From Lysinibacillus sphaericus (lineage in GTDB: Bacteria > Bacillota > Bacilli > Bacillales_A > Planococcaceae), in assembly GCF_002982115.1 (NCBI RefSeq), contig NZ_CP019980.1:318001-382000 (forward strand): a stretch of DNA of 64,000 nucleotides, written 5' to 3'. Shown here in pieces: positions 34,690 to 42,624 of this stretch (position 1 is its first letter; each line of letters begins with the position of its first letter). The notes beneath the pieces were generated by a model. That model made no database searches and was not told the origin of the DNA. It saw only the letters and a program-made list of their open reading frames with translations. The translations under genes were made by a program, and so were the position numbers.

Positions 34690-35400
34690 CTATTCATTTT
34701 GTTCATAAGTTCCATAGTATATATATTTTCTTTCAGGTCTACCAATTGTTCCGTATATCGGTTTGATGTACAAAAACTGTTCACCAACTAAGTATTCTAA
34801 ATAGCGGCGGGCAGTTGAACGACTAGAACCGATGATTTCACTCAATTGTGAGGCTGTAAGTTCCTTGGTTTTTATTTTTTCGAAGACCTCTTTAACTGCT
34901 TGTAATGTGTGTAAATCAATGCCTTTTACAAAGGTATCTTCTGTAGCAGTAGATTCACGATAAAATATGGAATCAAGGTCAACTTGCGTGAAGTTTGATG
35001 TGTGTCGAAATAAATGAAATGTATGCAAATATTTTTTAAACGCTTGATGAAGTCGTTGTTGTTCAAAAGGTTTAATTAAGTAATCTAAAATGCCTAAATC
35101 TATGACATCTTTTATTAAATCTCTTTCTGTTGCAGCAGAAATAACGATTATGTTGATGGCAGGATAATGATGCCGTATATGGTGTACTAAAGAGCTCCCT
35201 TCGACATCAGGAATATACAAATCGGTTAAAATAATCGCTGGTAAGTTGGTGGATTGTTTTAGCTTTTCAATCGTTTCTTGCCCAGTCCGTAAATTTTCAG
35301 TAACGGTAAAACCACCTATTGTATGAACATAATCTGCATGAATGTTTGCTACTCTAAAGTCATCTTCTATAATCCATACACTTGTGCAGGCTGTTGTCAT
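34690..35400 (-). CDS. Response regulator, CitT/DcuR (CitB) family
   Basis: 236 residues. Receiver domain with acidic pocket in IIEDD, phospho-Asp in ILTDLYIPDVEG (about residue 59) and Lys in LIKPFEQQ (about 112); a linker; then a C-terminal helix-turn-helix ELTASQLSEIIGSSRSTARRYLEYL. The family controls transport of citrate or C4-dicarboxylates, and the CitMHS gene downstream supports citrate. It overlaps the sensor gene by an ATGA. With the sensor interrupted, its phosphorylation is in doubt. Confidence 0.86.
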   Translation of the reverse strand: MTTACTSVWIIEDDFRVANIHADYVHTIGGFTVTENLRTGQETIEKLKQSTNLPAIILTDLYIPDVEGSSLVHHIRHHYPAINIIVISAATERDLIKDVIDLGILDYLIKPFEQQRLHQAFKKYLHTFHLFRHTSNFTQVDLDSIFYRESTATEDTFVKGIDLHTLQAVKEVFEKIKTKELTASQLSEIIGSSRSTARRYLEYLVGEQFLYIKPIYGTIGRPERKYIYYGTYEQNE

Positions 35401-36956
35401 AAGCGCTTACCTCCTTTAGGAACGATTATTAAAAAGCACGCTCCTGATAAATCTCCAGCATCTAATAAAATATCTCCATTTATTTTTTCGAGAGCTTTTT
35501 TGCTGATTGTTAGGCCATGTCCTCGATCTAAGCCTTCCTTTGTTGAAAAACCTTTCGCAAAAATTTTATCGGTCAGCTTGTGGTCAATACCGGGGCCGTT
35601 ATCTTGAATCTCCAATAAATAATGATTTTTATAATCGTTAATAGATAATTGAATTATTTTATCGGAGGACGGCAAGTTTTTTAAAGATTCAATAGCGTTT
35701 TGAAGAACATTGCCAAGTGCTGTAAGAATAGCATCCTCCTGAAGTTTAGATAATTTCATAGATGGGGGAATTTCCTTCAGCTCGAGTTTAATGCCCAGTT
35801 CCGTTGCTTCTGCCAGCTTCCCTTGAATTAATGCTAGGAGTAGAGGGGATGTGCCATTATTATTTAGAAAAGCTTGATGTTTAAGATGAATATTTCGTTG
35901 TTCTTTAATGTACTCAATTGCCTGATTGTAATGTTTAGAAAATAGCAAACCTAGAATAATATGAAGCTTATTCGCAAATTCATGTGTATAGGCGCGTTGC
36001 ATATTGGCATAATGTTTGACTTGTTTCAGTTCATCAATAATTTTTTGGATGTCTACTTTTTTTCTAAATGTATATAAAGAACCTATTTTCCTTTTCTTTT
36101 CCACTAAAGGCGCTTTATTTAAGATGATAATATGTTCATTGAGTGTTAGCTCTAAGTTATGAATATGTTGTTCTGCAACGATTTTAGGTGTGAAAATGTG
36201 CTCGATTTTAGTTCCCATCCATGCTGAAATGGATTGATTGTGAGTAGAATCTAGCATTCCGTATGCACTTTTATTAATAGTGGTAATTTGATTTAAATGA
36301 TCGACAGCAATAATCCCTTCTTCCGTCGTTTCTAAAATCACTTTGTTTTGTTGATATAATTTAGCAATTTGGATTGGTTCCATATTAAATAATAATTTTT
36401 TAATATAAAGAGAGATGGCGATTGCCCCAAGTATACCTATGAAAAGAATAATAATTGTGTAATTGAGCCACTTCATAAGATGGTCTTTGATGATTGTATC
36501 GATATGCGCGGTTAAAAAACCGACAGAAACAACACCGATAATGTTTTCGTCTATCATAATAGGGGCTTTACCTCGGATTGATTCACCTAAGGAACCAACC
36601 GTTTTAGAAATATAGGCTTGTTTATTTAGTAATGCAGCATCATTGTCCCCACCGACCATGGGATGTCCTATTCGATCTTTTGCGGGATGGGAATAACGAA
36701 CACCTTGTGCATTGCCAACTACGATAAATGCTGCATTTATCTCCTCTCTTAAAGGTTCGACGATTGGTTGGATAATGTCACTTGGATTTTCATGCTCGAA
36801 TGCTGTAATAATCTCCTCCATAGAAGCGATTGTTTTAGCAATATTCAATGCTTCCACGCCTATTTGCTTTTCTGTTGTATCACGTATATGTTCTTGCAAT
36901 AGATACATAAAGAGCCCACATATCATTAAAATTAAAATCGACATTAAAAAAATCAT
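35397..36956 (-). CDS. CitS/DcuS-family sensor kinase, 5' end cut off by IS element
   Basis: The remaining frame codes 519 residues: membrane helix 1 (about 1-20), an extracytoplasmic PASTA-unrelated CitAP-type sensor (about 30-145), helix 2 (about 155-175), a PAS domain, the phospho-His segment AYTHEFANKLHIILGLL (His about 329) and an HATPase domain (NVLQNAIES, DNGPGIDH, GHGLTISKKAL). The original start lay beyond the IS: joining both flanks restores MRSLFQSLTVKMIFLMS with AGAGGTGAA ahead. The IS splits codon 9. The residual ATG at 36956 has no ribosome site, so the kinase is probably poorly made or absent. Reinitiation from IS transcription is possible. Confidence 0.82.
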   Translation of the reverse strand: MIFLMSILILMICGLFMYLLQEHIRDTTEKQIGVEALNIAKTIASMEEIITAFEHENPSDIIQPIVEPLREEINAAFIVVGNAQGVRYSHPAKDRIGHPMVGGDNDAALLNKQAYISKTVGSLGESIRGKAPIMIDENIIGVVSVGFLTAHIDTIIKDHLMKWLNYTIIILFIGILGAIAISLYIKKLLFNMEPIQIAKLYQQNKVILETTEEGIIAVDHLNQITTINKSAYGMLDSTHNQSISAWMGTKIEHIFTPKIVAEQHIHNLELTLNEHIIILNKAPLVEKKRKIGSLYTFRKKVDIQKIIDELKQVKHYANMQRAYTHEFANKLHIILGLLFSKHYNQAIEYIKEQRNIHLKHQAFLNNNGTSPLLLALIQGKLAEATELGIKLELKEIPPSMKLSKLQEDAILTALGNVLQNAIESLKNLPSSDKIIQLSINDYKNHYLLEIQDNGPGIDHKLTDKIFAKGFSTKEGLDRGHGLTISKKALEKINGDILLDAGDLSGACFLIIVPKGGKRL

Positions 36957-37007
36957 TTTAACTGTTAGGGACTGACCCCGATATATAAGACAGTAATCAA
37001 AAAAGCA

Positions 37008-37856
37008 TTACCCAACCAGTTGTCGGTATTGAACCGGCGACTGGTTGTTTAGTTTCGTTTGAATTCGGTTATTGTTATAATAGTTTATATAGTCTTTGAC
37101 AGTTTGTTCTACGATGGCCGTCGTAGTACTGTTCAAATTGTCTAAGTAGAATGTTTCAGACTTTAACACAGAATGAAACGATTCGATTGGGGCATTATCA
37201 GCGGGCGTACCTTTACGGGACATGCTCATGGTAATGCCTTTTGCTTTTACGGCCTGTTGATAATCATACGATGTGTATACCGCCCCTTGGTCACTGTGCA
37301 ACGTACACCCTTCGGGCAAATGATGAAGTTGAGCTAATGTATCCAGCACAAAATCAGTATCTTGGCAGTCTCCAATCGAATAGGCAATAATTTCACCATT
37401 ATATAAATCTTGAATACTTGAAAGATACAACTGTTTTTGACCAAATGGCAAGTAAGTAATATCAGTTACGAGCTTCTGTAACGGTGCGGTGGCTTCAAAA
37501 TCGCGATTTAATAAATTTGCTGCGATTGCATAAGGTTGTCCTGTTCGTTTCCGTTTTTTCACTTTCACGCGACATTGCCAACCATATTTTTGCATGATAC
37601 GTTGAACCACTTTATGATTGACGCACATTTCTTGACGTAAGAGTGCTGTAATTTTTCTGTAGCCATAGCGAAATTTATTTGCTCGACAGAGTTCACCGAT
37701 ACGTCTCTCTATTGCTTGACGAGACCTTGCATCGGTTGATGCCTGTTTCCAACGATAGTAGGTAGATCGTGCAATCCCAAAGTGTTTACAAATGTCCTTT
37801 ACAGACATCATGCTTCTTAGTGACGCAACTAACTGTACTGCTACTTCTCCAACCAC
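37008..37856 (-). CDS. IS3-family transposase OrfB (DDE integrase domain), copy 1
   Basis: 282 residues as a separate frame. HTH_21 region (KFRYGYRKITALL), then the rve core with catalytic Asp in LVTDITYLPFG, Asp in TLHSDQGAVYTS and Glu in APIESFHSVLKSE. It is normally made as an OrfAB fusion by -1 frameshifting in orfA. Intact in both copies, so the element may be active. Confidence 0.92.
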   Translation of the reverse strand: MVGEVAVQLVASLRSMMSVKDICKHFGIARSTYYRWKQASTDARSRQAIERRIGELCRANKFRYGYRKITALLRQEMCVNHKVVQRIMQKYGWQCRVKVKKRKRTGQPYAIAANLLNRDFEATAPLQKLVTDITYLPFGQKQLYLSSIQDLYNGEIIAYSIGDCQDTDFVLDTLAQLHHLPEGCTLHSDQGAVYTSYDYQQAVKAKGITMSMSRKGTPADNAPIESFHSVLKSETFYLDNLNSTTTAIVEQTVKDYINYYNNNRIQTKLNNQSPVQYRQLVG

Positions 37857-38158
37857 TTCCTCTCCAACTCTGCGTACTTTTTTAGCACCTCAATTTGTTG
37901 CTTTAAATAACGGTTTTCCAATGCTAATTTCGTTTGTTCATTGTCCGGTTCAGGACCCTTATTAAAGATATATTGTTTGCCTACAGGTTGTTTCAAACGA
38001 TTGACTTCACCATTTCTATACCAACGCACCCATGTTTCGACCTGTGTTTTATGGCGTATATTTAATTCCAATAGAATCTGTTTGACAGGTACACCCGCTA
38101 ATCGCATCTTAATCGCTTTCATTTTTACTTCATAGGGATAACTCACTCTTGTTCCCAT
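37841..38158 (-). CDS. IS3-family transposase OrfA (helix-turn-helix), copy 1
   Basis: 105 residues: a helix-turn-helix (MKAIKMRLAGVPVKQILLEL and HKTQVETWVRWY), then a leucine-zipper-like coiled coil near the end. It overlaps orfB by 16 bases and contains the slippery AAAAAAG. GGAGG precedes the ATG. Confidence 0.9.
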   Translation of the reverse strand: MGTRVSYPYEVKMKAIKMRLAGVPVKQILLELNIRHKTQVETWVRWYRNGEVNRLKQPVGKQYIFNKGPEPDNEQTKLALENRYLKQQIEVLKKYAELERKWLEK

Positions 38159-38255
38159 AGAAAAAACACCTCCAAATTGAAATTTAAGTATCTATACCCG
38201 AATTTCAATCGAAGATGCTTTTTTTATTTGTCTATACCTATTGGGGTCAGTTCCT

Positions 38256-38279
38256 TAGAGACTGGAATAAACTTCTCAT
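38256..38279 (-). pseudogene. Severed 5' end of the citrate sensor kinase gene
   Basis: ATG at 38279 followed by codons for R-S-L-F-Q-S-L, with AGAGGTGAA ahead. It is continuous with the kinase frame once the 1287-bp element and one target copy are removed. Confidence 0.8.
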
Positions 38280-38450
38280 ATTTCACCTCTAGATAGTTTT
38301 CGTTTGCCATCTTGTAAAAAGAGCGTATTTGGGAATAGAATAGCATACACCAAATAAAGAGTTCGAGTCATTTTATAGTGGCTAAATTAATCATAAAAAG
38401 AATTTTGCTGTAAATACTTAGCGTTACAATAAAAGCAAGGGGTGATGGCT

Positions 38451-38960
38451 ATGTCAAATGAAGTGAAAAATGTACTGCCACCTGTTGTTGATGCTTCAAC
38501 AAAGGTGCTTATTGTTGGCTCAATGCCAGGAAAGCTCTCATTAGAGAAACAGCAATATTATGGCAATCCGCGCAATCACTTTTGGGCTATTATTGGGCAA
38601 ATAGTAAATAGAACAATACCGGAAGATTATAAAATGCGAATAGAGTTGCTAAAGGAAAATGGGATTGGTCTTTGGGATACCATCGAATCGTGTGAGCGCA
38701 AGGGTAGCTTAGATGCCGCCATTCGCAATGAAAAACCAAATGATTTTAAAACGCTTTTTAAACAGTATCCAAATATAGAACTTGTGCTTTTTAATGGTGG
38801 GAAAGCTTTTGAAGTGTTTAAAAAGCATATTGGTGTTGAGGTTTTAGATGGACGAGCCTATCAAAAGATGCCATCGACTAGCCCAATCCCTGGAAAAAAT
38901 ATAAAATCCTTCGACGAAAAGTTAGCGGATTGGCGAGTGATGCAATCGTATTTAACGTAA
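38451..38960 (+). CDS. DNA-deoxyinosine (hypoxanthine) glycosylase, UDG superfamily
   Basis: 169 residues from ATG 38451 (AAGGGG eight bases ahead). The UDG fold is shown by KVLIVGSMPGKLSLEKQQYYGNP (motif 1 of the hypoxanthine group, with GNPRNHFW) and the late PSTSPIPGKN (motif 2 in place of the HPSP loop). The family removes deaminated adenine (hypoxanthine) from DNA. Length is typical. It is divergent from the interrupted kinase gene and single. Confidence 0.82.
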   Translation: MSNEVKNVLPPVVDASTKVLIVGSMPGKLSLEKQQYYGNPRNHFWAIIGQIVNRTIPEDYKMRIELLKENGIGLWDTIESCERKGSLDAAIRNEKPNDFKTLFKQYPNIELVLFNGGKAFEVFKKHIGVEVLDGRAYQKMPSTSPIPGKNIKSFDEKLADWRVMQSYLT

Positions 38961-39000
38961 ACGAGGTCATATGGTAGGCTAATTGCTCAAGCGACTTTCG

Positions 39001-39039
39001 CCCCCTTACATATAGTGAAATATGTAAAAGGGGGGGGAG
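39001..39039 (+). promoter_or_regulatory. Hairpin that covers the ribosome site of the next gene
   Basis: CCCCCTTACATAT pairs with ATATGTAAAAGGGGG (two bulged bases). The right arm contains the purine-rich GGGGGGGAG ribosome site of the gene at 39046, so translation could be gated by folding. No T-run follows. Confidence 0.4.
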
Positions 39040-39045
39040 TTTGTA

Positions 39046-39426
39046 TTGAATTTATATCCAAATAATAATTATGGGGAAAATTTCAGAGGTCCGAGTTGGA
39101 ATGTTCCAGGTATTCCGCCAGTTGGACCACCACCAAATATGGGCCAACCACCAAACTTTGGACCACCGTCTTCTGGGCAAATGCCAATGAGTGCTCCACC
39201 AAACTTTGCTCCACCTATGCCCGCGTGGCATGGTGGCTCAAATGGCATTCAATCGTGTTTATTTAGAAACACGTATTTATGGATGAACAACGGAAGAAAT
39301 TTTTGGTTTTTCCCTACAGTCATAGGTAGAGAATTTATTGCGGGATTCCGATGGAGTAATAGATATGGATGGCGTTTCCGTACATTAGCAAGAGACCATA
39401 TTCTTTCGTTTGAATGTTTTAGATAA
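39046..39426 (+). CDS. Pro-rich hypothetical protein, possibly spore-associated
   Basis: 126 residues, TTG start seven bases after GGGGGGAG. The first 60 residues are Pro/Gly/Asn/Met-rich (PPPNMGQPPNFGPPSSG); the last 65 form a compact Trp/Phe/Arg-rich domain with two cysteines (C71 in QSCLFRNTYLW and near the C-terminus). This composition is common among spore-coat proteins in Bacillales. I recognise no named family, and the role is open. Confidence 0.58.
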   Translation: MNLYPNNNYGENFRGPSWNVPGIPPVGPPPNMGQPPNFGPPSSGQMPMSAPPNFAPPMPAWHGGSNGIQSCLFRNTYLWMNNGRNFWFFPTVIGREFIAGFRWSNRYGWRFRTLARDHILSFECFR

Positions 39427-39565
39427 TGGATTTAAATCGTAGGGATTCGAATGGAGCATGTAGAAAACTGCCGAAATTTAAGTGGGCATTGTGCCATAGC
39501 GATTTTCTAAAAGGCGCGAGATGAAAATACGAAGCGAATGTATTCTGTTTTTAAGTAATTGATGT

Positions 39566-39907
39566 TACAATAATTGTAACTAAACATGAAGGGACGATGG
39601 GTGGCTAATGATTAACTAATCTTATTTTTTGCACATGAAATGTATATTTCAATGAATCAAAAATAGGATTAGTCTGCCCATTTTCCATAAAGTGCACGAT
39701 TGTAGGCTCAAACGCCTGCTATTGTTGAACGTATACTAAAAATGCAAATTACCGTACGAACGCGCTTGGTGTGGCATTTTTAGTATTGGAGCATCTCATA
39801 ATAAGGCTCAAACATTGAGCTTTTTTGTGTTTGATATTTCGCGACTAATCCTTCCAAAATAATTGGAGGGATTTTTTTGTCCCTCTATATAGAGAGGAAC
39901 GGATGAA
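39566..39907 (+). promoter_or_regulatory. Attenuator-type leader of the ABC-F gene
   Basis: An extended -10 (TGTTACAAT, 39563-39571) is followed by a leader with four hairpins: ACTAATCTTATTTTT/AAAAATAGGATTAGT (39615-39673), a perfect 13-bp stem ATACTAAAAATGC/GCATTTTTAGTAT (39733-39786), a terminator GCTCAA/TTGAGC plus T-run (39803-39826), and a second terminator AATCCTTCC/GGAGGGATT plus seven T (39847-39879) only 29 bases before the ATG. This is the layout of ribosome-mediated attenuation known for vmlR and related ABC-F genes. Short candidate upstream ORFs start at 39586 (nine codons) and 39597 (three codons). Confidence 0.65.
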
Positions 39908-41539
39908 ATGAAAGAACTTTTAAAAATACAGAATGTACAGTATGAGGTAGGAGACATACGGATTTTTGAACAGGTGACAGCAACAGTAAAACAAGGCGAA
40001 GTCATTGGTATTATAGGAAAGAATGGAGCTGGCAAATCGACATTATTACAGCTTATTCAAGGCATCCTAACTCCTACGGCAGGACAGCTAGTGCCGTTGC
40101 AGCATGTTAAAATGGCCTATGTGGAACAAGAGCAAGCAACTATAGACAGTTGGGAAGTAAGCGCAGAAGAAGCGGATTTACTTGCCAAATGGCATGTACC
40201 AAACATCGAGTTTGCAGCATTAAGCGGTGGAGAAAAGCTGAAAAGGCGACTAGCAAGAGGTTTTTCACAACATGCGCAATTACTACTGTTGGATGAACCG
40301 ACAAATCATTTAGATGAAACAAGTACAGCGATGCTTATCGCTCAAGTAAAAAAATATGATGGTACAATTATTGTTGTTTCTCATGATCGTTATTTTTTAG
40401 ACGAAGTTGCCACTAAAATATGGTCTTTGGAAGATGGTAAACTGCTCGAACATAGCGGGCATTATACAAGTTATATAGCGGCTAGAGAGCAACAAAGGCT
40501 AGCGCAACAACGCGCCTATGATAAGCAGCAAAAGAATATTGAACGGATTGAAGCGCAGATGAACGAGCTATCCTCTTGGTCGCAAAAGGCACATGCACAA
40601 TCGACCAAGCAGGAGAGCTTTAAAGAGTTTTACCGAGTAAAAGCAAAACGAATGGATGCACAAGTAAAATCAAAGAAAAAGCGCTTGGAAAAAGAGTTAG
40701 CAAAGAACAAAGTTGAGCCGCCTAAGCAAGAAGAGGAAGTGCGGTTTTCAGTAGAGACAAACCAGCGAGTAGGCAAACGATTTTTAGAATGTAAGCATGT
40801 AACAAAATCTTTTGGTCAGCGTCTTATATTTCAAGATCTAACAATGACAATACAATTTGGTGATAAAATTGCCATTACAGGTCCAAATGGTAGTGGCAAA
40901 ACGACTTTATTGAAGGTGCTGACAGGACAAGAAAAAGCAGATGGTGATTTGTGGATTTCACCGGCAGCTACTATCGGCTATTTAACGCAGGATGTATTCG
41001 ATTTGCCATTGAATCTTACACCAGAGCAATATTTTCACAAGGAGACATTCGAGGAAAGAGGGAAAGTCCGCAATGTCATGAAACATTTAGGGTTTACTGC
41101 AAGTCATTGGACAGCACCTATTGGCAATATGAGTATGGGCGAGCGTGTGAAGTGTAAGTTGATGGCGTATATTTTAGAAGAAAAGAATGTTCTAATTTTA
41201 GATGAGCCAACGAATCATCTTGATTTGCCTTCAAGAGAGCAATTAGAGAAAACGTTGGAGCTATATACAGGTACATTGCTCGTTGTGTCGCATGACCGCT
41301 ATTTTATTGAGAAAACAACAAATATTGTGTGGCAGCTTGAAAATAAAGGAATCGTGAAAAAATGGAGAGAGAGCATACCACAGCAACAAAATGATACAAG
41401 TGCACAACGGCTAAAGTTAGAAAATGAAAGACAAGAAATACTTGGCAAACTTAGCTTTCTAACCGCCAAAGATAAGGAATATGCTGTGCTTGATCGGAAA
41501 TTTAATGAGTTGACGAAGCAAATTAATGAACTCCGCTAG
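39908..41539 (+). CDS. vmlR: VmlR-type ABC-F ribosome-protection ATPase
   Basis: 543 residues, two ABC ATPase domains in one chain and no membrane segments. Walker A GKNGAGKST at 37-45 and GPNGSGKT near 325; signatures LSGGEKLKRRLARG and MSMGERVKCKLMA; Walker B LLLLDEPTNHLDE and VLILDEPTNHLDLP; between them a long interdomain helix pair (about 180-275) with the VmlR-like KAHAQSTKQESFKEFYRVKAKRMDAQ. Length and sequence agree closely with B. subtilis VmlR (547 aa), which dislodges lincosamides, streptogramin A and pleuromutilins from the ribosome. The exact drug range here is inferred. The terminator-rich leader predicts drug-inducible expression. Confidence 0.88.
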   Translation: MKELLKIQNVQYEVGDIRIFEQVTATVKQGEVIGIIGKNGAGKSTLLQLIQGILTPTAGQLVPLQHVKMAYVEQEQATIDSWEVSAEEADLLAKWHVPNIEFAALSGGEKLKRRLARGFSQHAQLLLLDEPTNHLDETSTAMLIAQVKKYDGTIIVVSHDRYFLDEVATKIWSLEDGKLLEHSGHYTSYIAAREQQRLAQQRAYDKQQKNIERIEAQMNELSSWSQKAHAQSTKQESFKEFYRVKAKRMDAQVKSKKKRLEKELAKNKVEPPKQEEEVRFSVETNQRVGKRFLECKHVTKSFGQRLIFQDLTMTIQFGDKIAITGPNGSGKTTLLKVLTGQEKADGDLWISPAATIGYLTQDVFDLPLNLTPEQYFHKETFEERGKVRNVMKHLGFTASHWTAPIGNMSMGERVKCKLMAYILEEKNVLILDEPTNHLDLPSREQLEKTLELYTGTLLVVSHDRYFIEKTTNIVWQLENKGIVKKWRESIPQQQNDTSAQRLKLENERQEILGKLSFLTAKDKEYAVLDRKFNELTKQINELR

Positions 41540-41699
41540 TTTGACGTTTAAGACAGCAAAAAGTGGGGAACATTAACGTAATTTCAGTAAACAATTGCTC
41601 GCTTTTATAAGTTGGAGACTCTTATGAATGTCATAAATCTTCGGGCACACTCGAAAAATTAGGACGTAATAGATAAAAAGCAAATATTGAGGTGTCTAG

Positions 41700-42485
41700 A
41701 TGAAAAAATTATTTTTTATAACTATACTAACGATTAGTATCATTAGCGCATGTACTGAAAGAGATACGAATAGTAAGCAAGATACACAACAAGACCATCA
41801 ATGGAACGAAAATAAACTTTGTATTTCTGAAACAACATCTAAAGACACAGTCTCTTCTTTAACGCAGGCAGAAGCATTGAAAACCATAAAGGAGCAACTT
41901 GGAACAAAACTAGCCATTGTTTTGCCAACGAATGTTCCACTAACGGAAGGAGCTTTTTTAACCGCAACAACTAAAAGTGAAGAACAACAAGCTGAAGTTC
42001 TATTTCTAGAAAGTAAAGAGTATCTTCCGGTTAATGATGTAAAGCTAAAAAATGCAACGGCCGCAACTGCGATTGCCAAACTTACTGTAAAGCTCTATGA
42101 CAGTATAGATGAGGCAAGCGAACAGATTGCTTATGAAGAATTTAGTAAAAATGGAGGGCAACAAGTTCCGCTTGGCTTCAATATGACTGGTTATCAGGAT
42201 GCAGGCGCAGGCTCGTTATGGATTGGTTGGAATGAAGGAAGATGGGCAATAGCAACTCATACCCGAACAGATAATCCAGAAGCTGGAGTAGAGCTGGCAA
42301 AACAAGCAGTACAATATTTAGAATCCCATACACTTCCAATCCCACACGAACACGGTATGGTACATTTAGATGTTTATAAAACAGGAAACTTAATCGTATG
42401 GCAGGATGGAAAGCTTGTCTATACGCTTGATTCCATTAAGGACCCGATGAAGGCACTTGCAATGGCAACAGCTTTTAAGCAATAA
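41700..42485 (+). CDS. Lipoprotein of unknown function
   Basis: 261 residues. Signal peptide with lipobox ISAC (Cys18) after a Lys-rich start, then a Glu/Gln/Asp linker and a soluble domain, including GFNMTGYQDAGAGSLWIGWNEGRWAIATH and a C-terminal VWQDGKLVYTLDS. It should be anchored outside the membrane. No family recognised. A TTGAGG ribosome site precedes the ATG weakly. A strong terminator follows. Confidence 0.72.
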   Translation: MKKLFFITILTISIISACTERDTNSKQDTQQDHQWNENKLCISETTSKDTVSSLTQAEALKTIKEQLGTKLAIVLPTNVPLTEGAFLTATTKSEEQQAEVLFLESKEYLPVNDVKLKNATAATAIAKLTVKLYDSIDEASEQIAYEEFSKNGGQQVPLGFNMTGYQDAGAGSLWIGWNEGRWAIATHTRTDNPEAGVELAKQAVQYLESHTLPIPHEHGMVHLDVYKTGNLIVWQDGKLVYTLDSIKDPMKALAMATAFKQ

Positions 42486-42490
42486 TAAGT

Positions 42491-42523
42491 AACCCCTGAG
42501 CGCAAGTACGCTCAGGGGTTTTT
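42491..42523 (+). terminator. Intrinsic terminator
   Basis: AACCCCTGAGCG pairs perfectly with CGCTCAGGGGTT, then TTT. Confidence 0.9.
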
Positions 42524-42624
42524 AATGACTTATTAGCTTTTGTAATAGCCATGTTAATTATGCATTTTACCAATTCAAATGCGACAAGTTATGCGAACTT
42601 GGTGTTAAGAGCATTCATTTCTTT

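Larger units (their letters stand above)
36968..38254 (-). mobile_element. IS3-family insertion sequence, copy 1
   Basis: 1287 bp with 12-base ends GGGACTGACCCC / GGGGTCAGTTCC and a 3-bp target duplication TTA (36965-36967 and 38255-38257). Two overlapping frames, orfA and orfB, read on the minus strand with a -1 frameshift signal. Same length and encoded proteins as copy 2. It interrupts the citrate sensor kinase gene. Confidence 0.92.
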
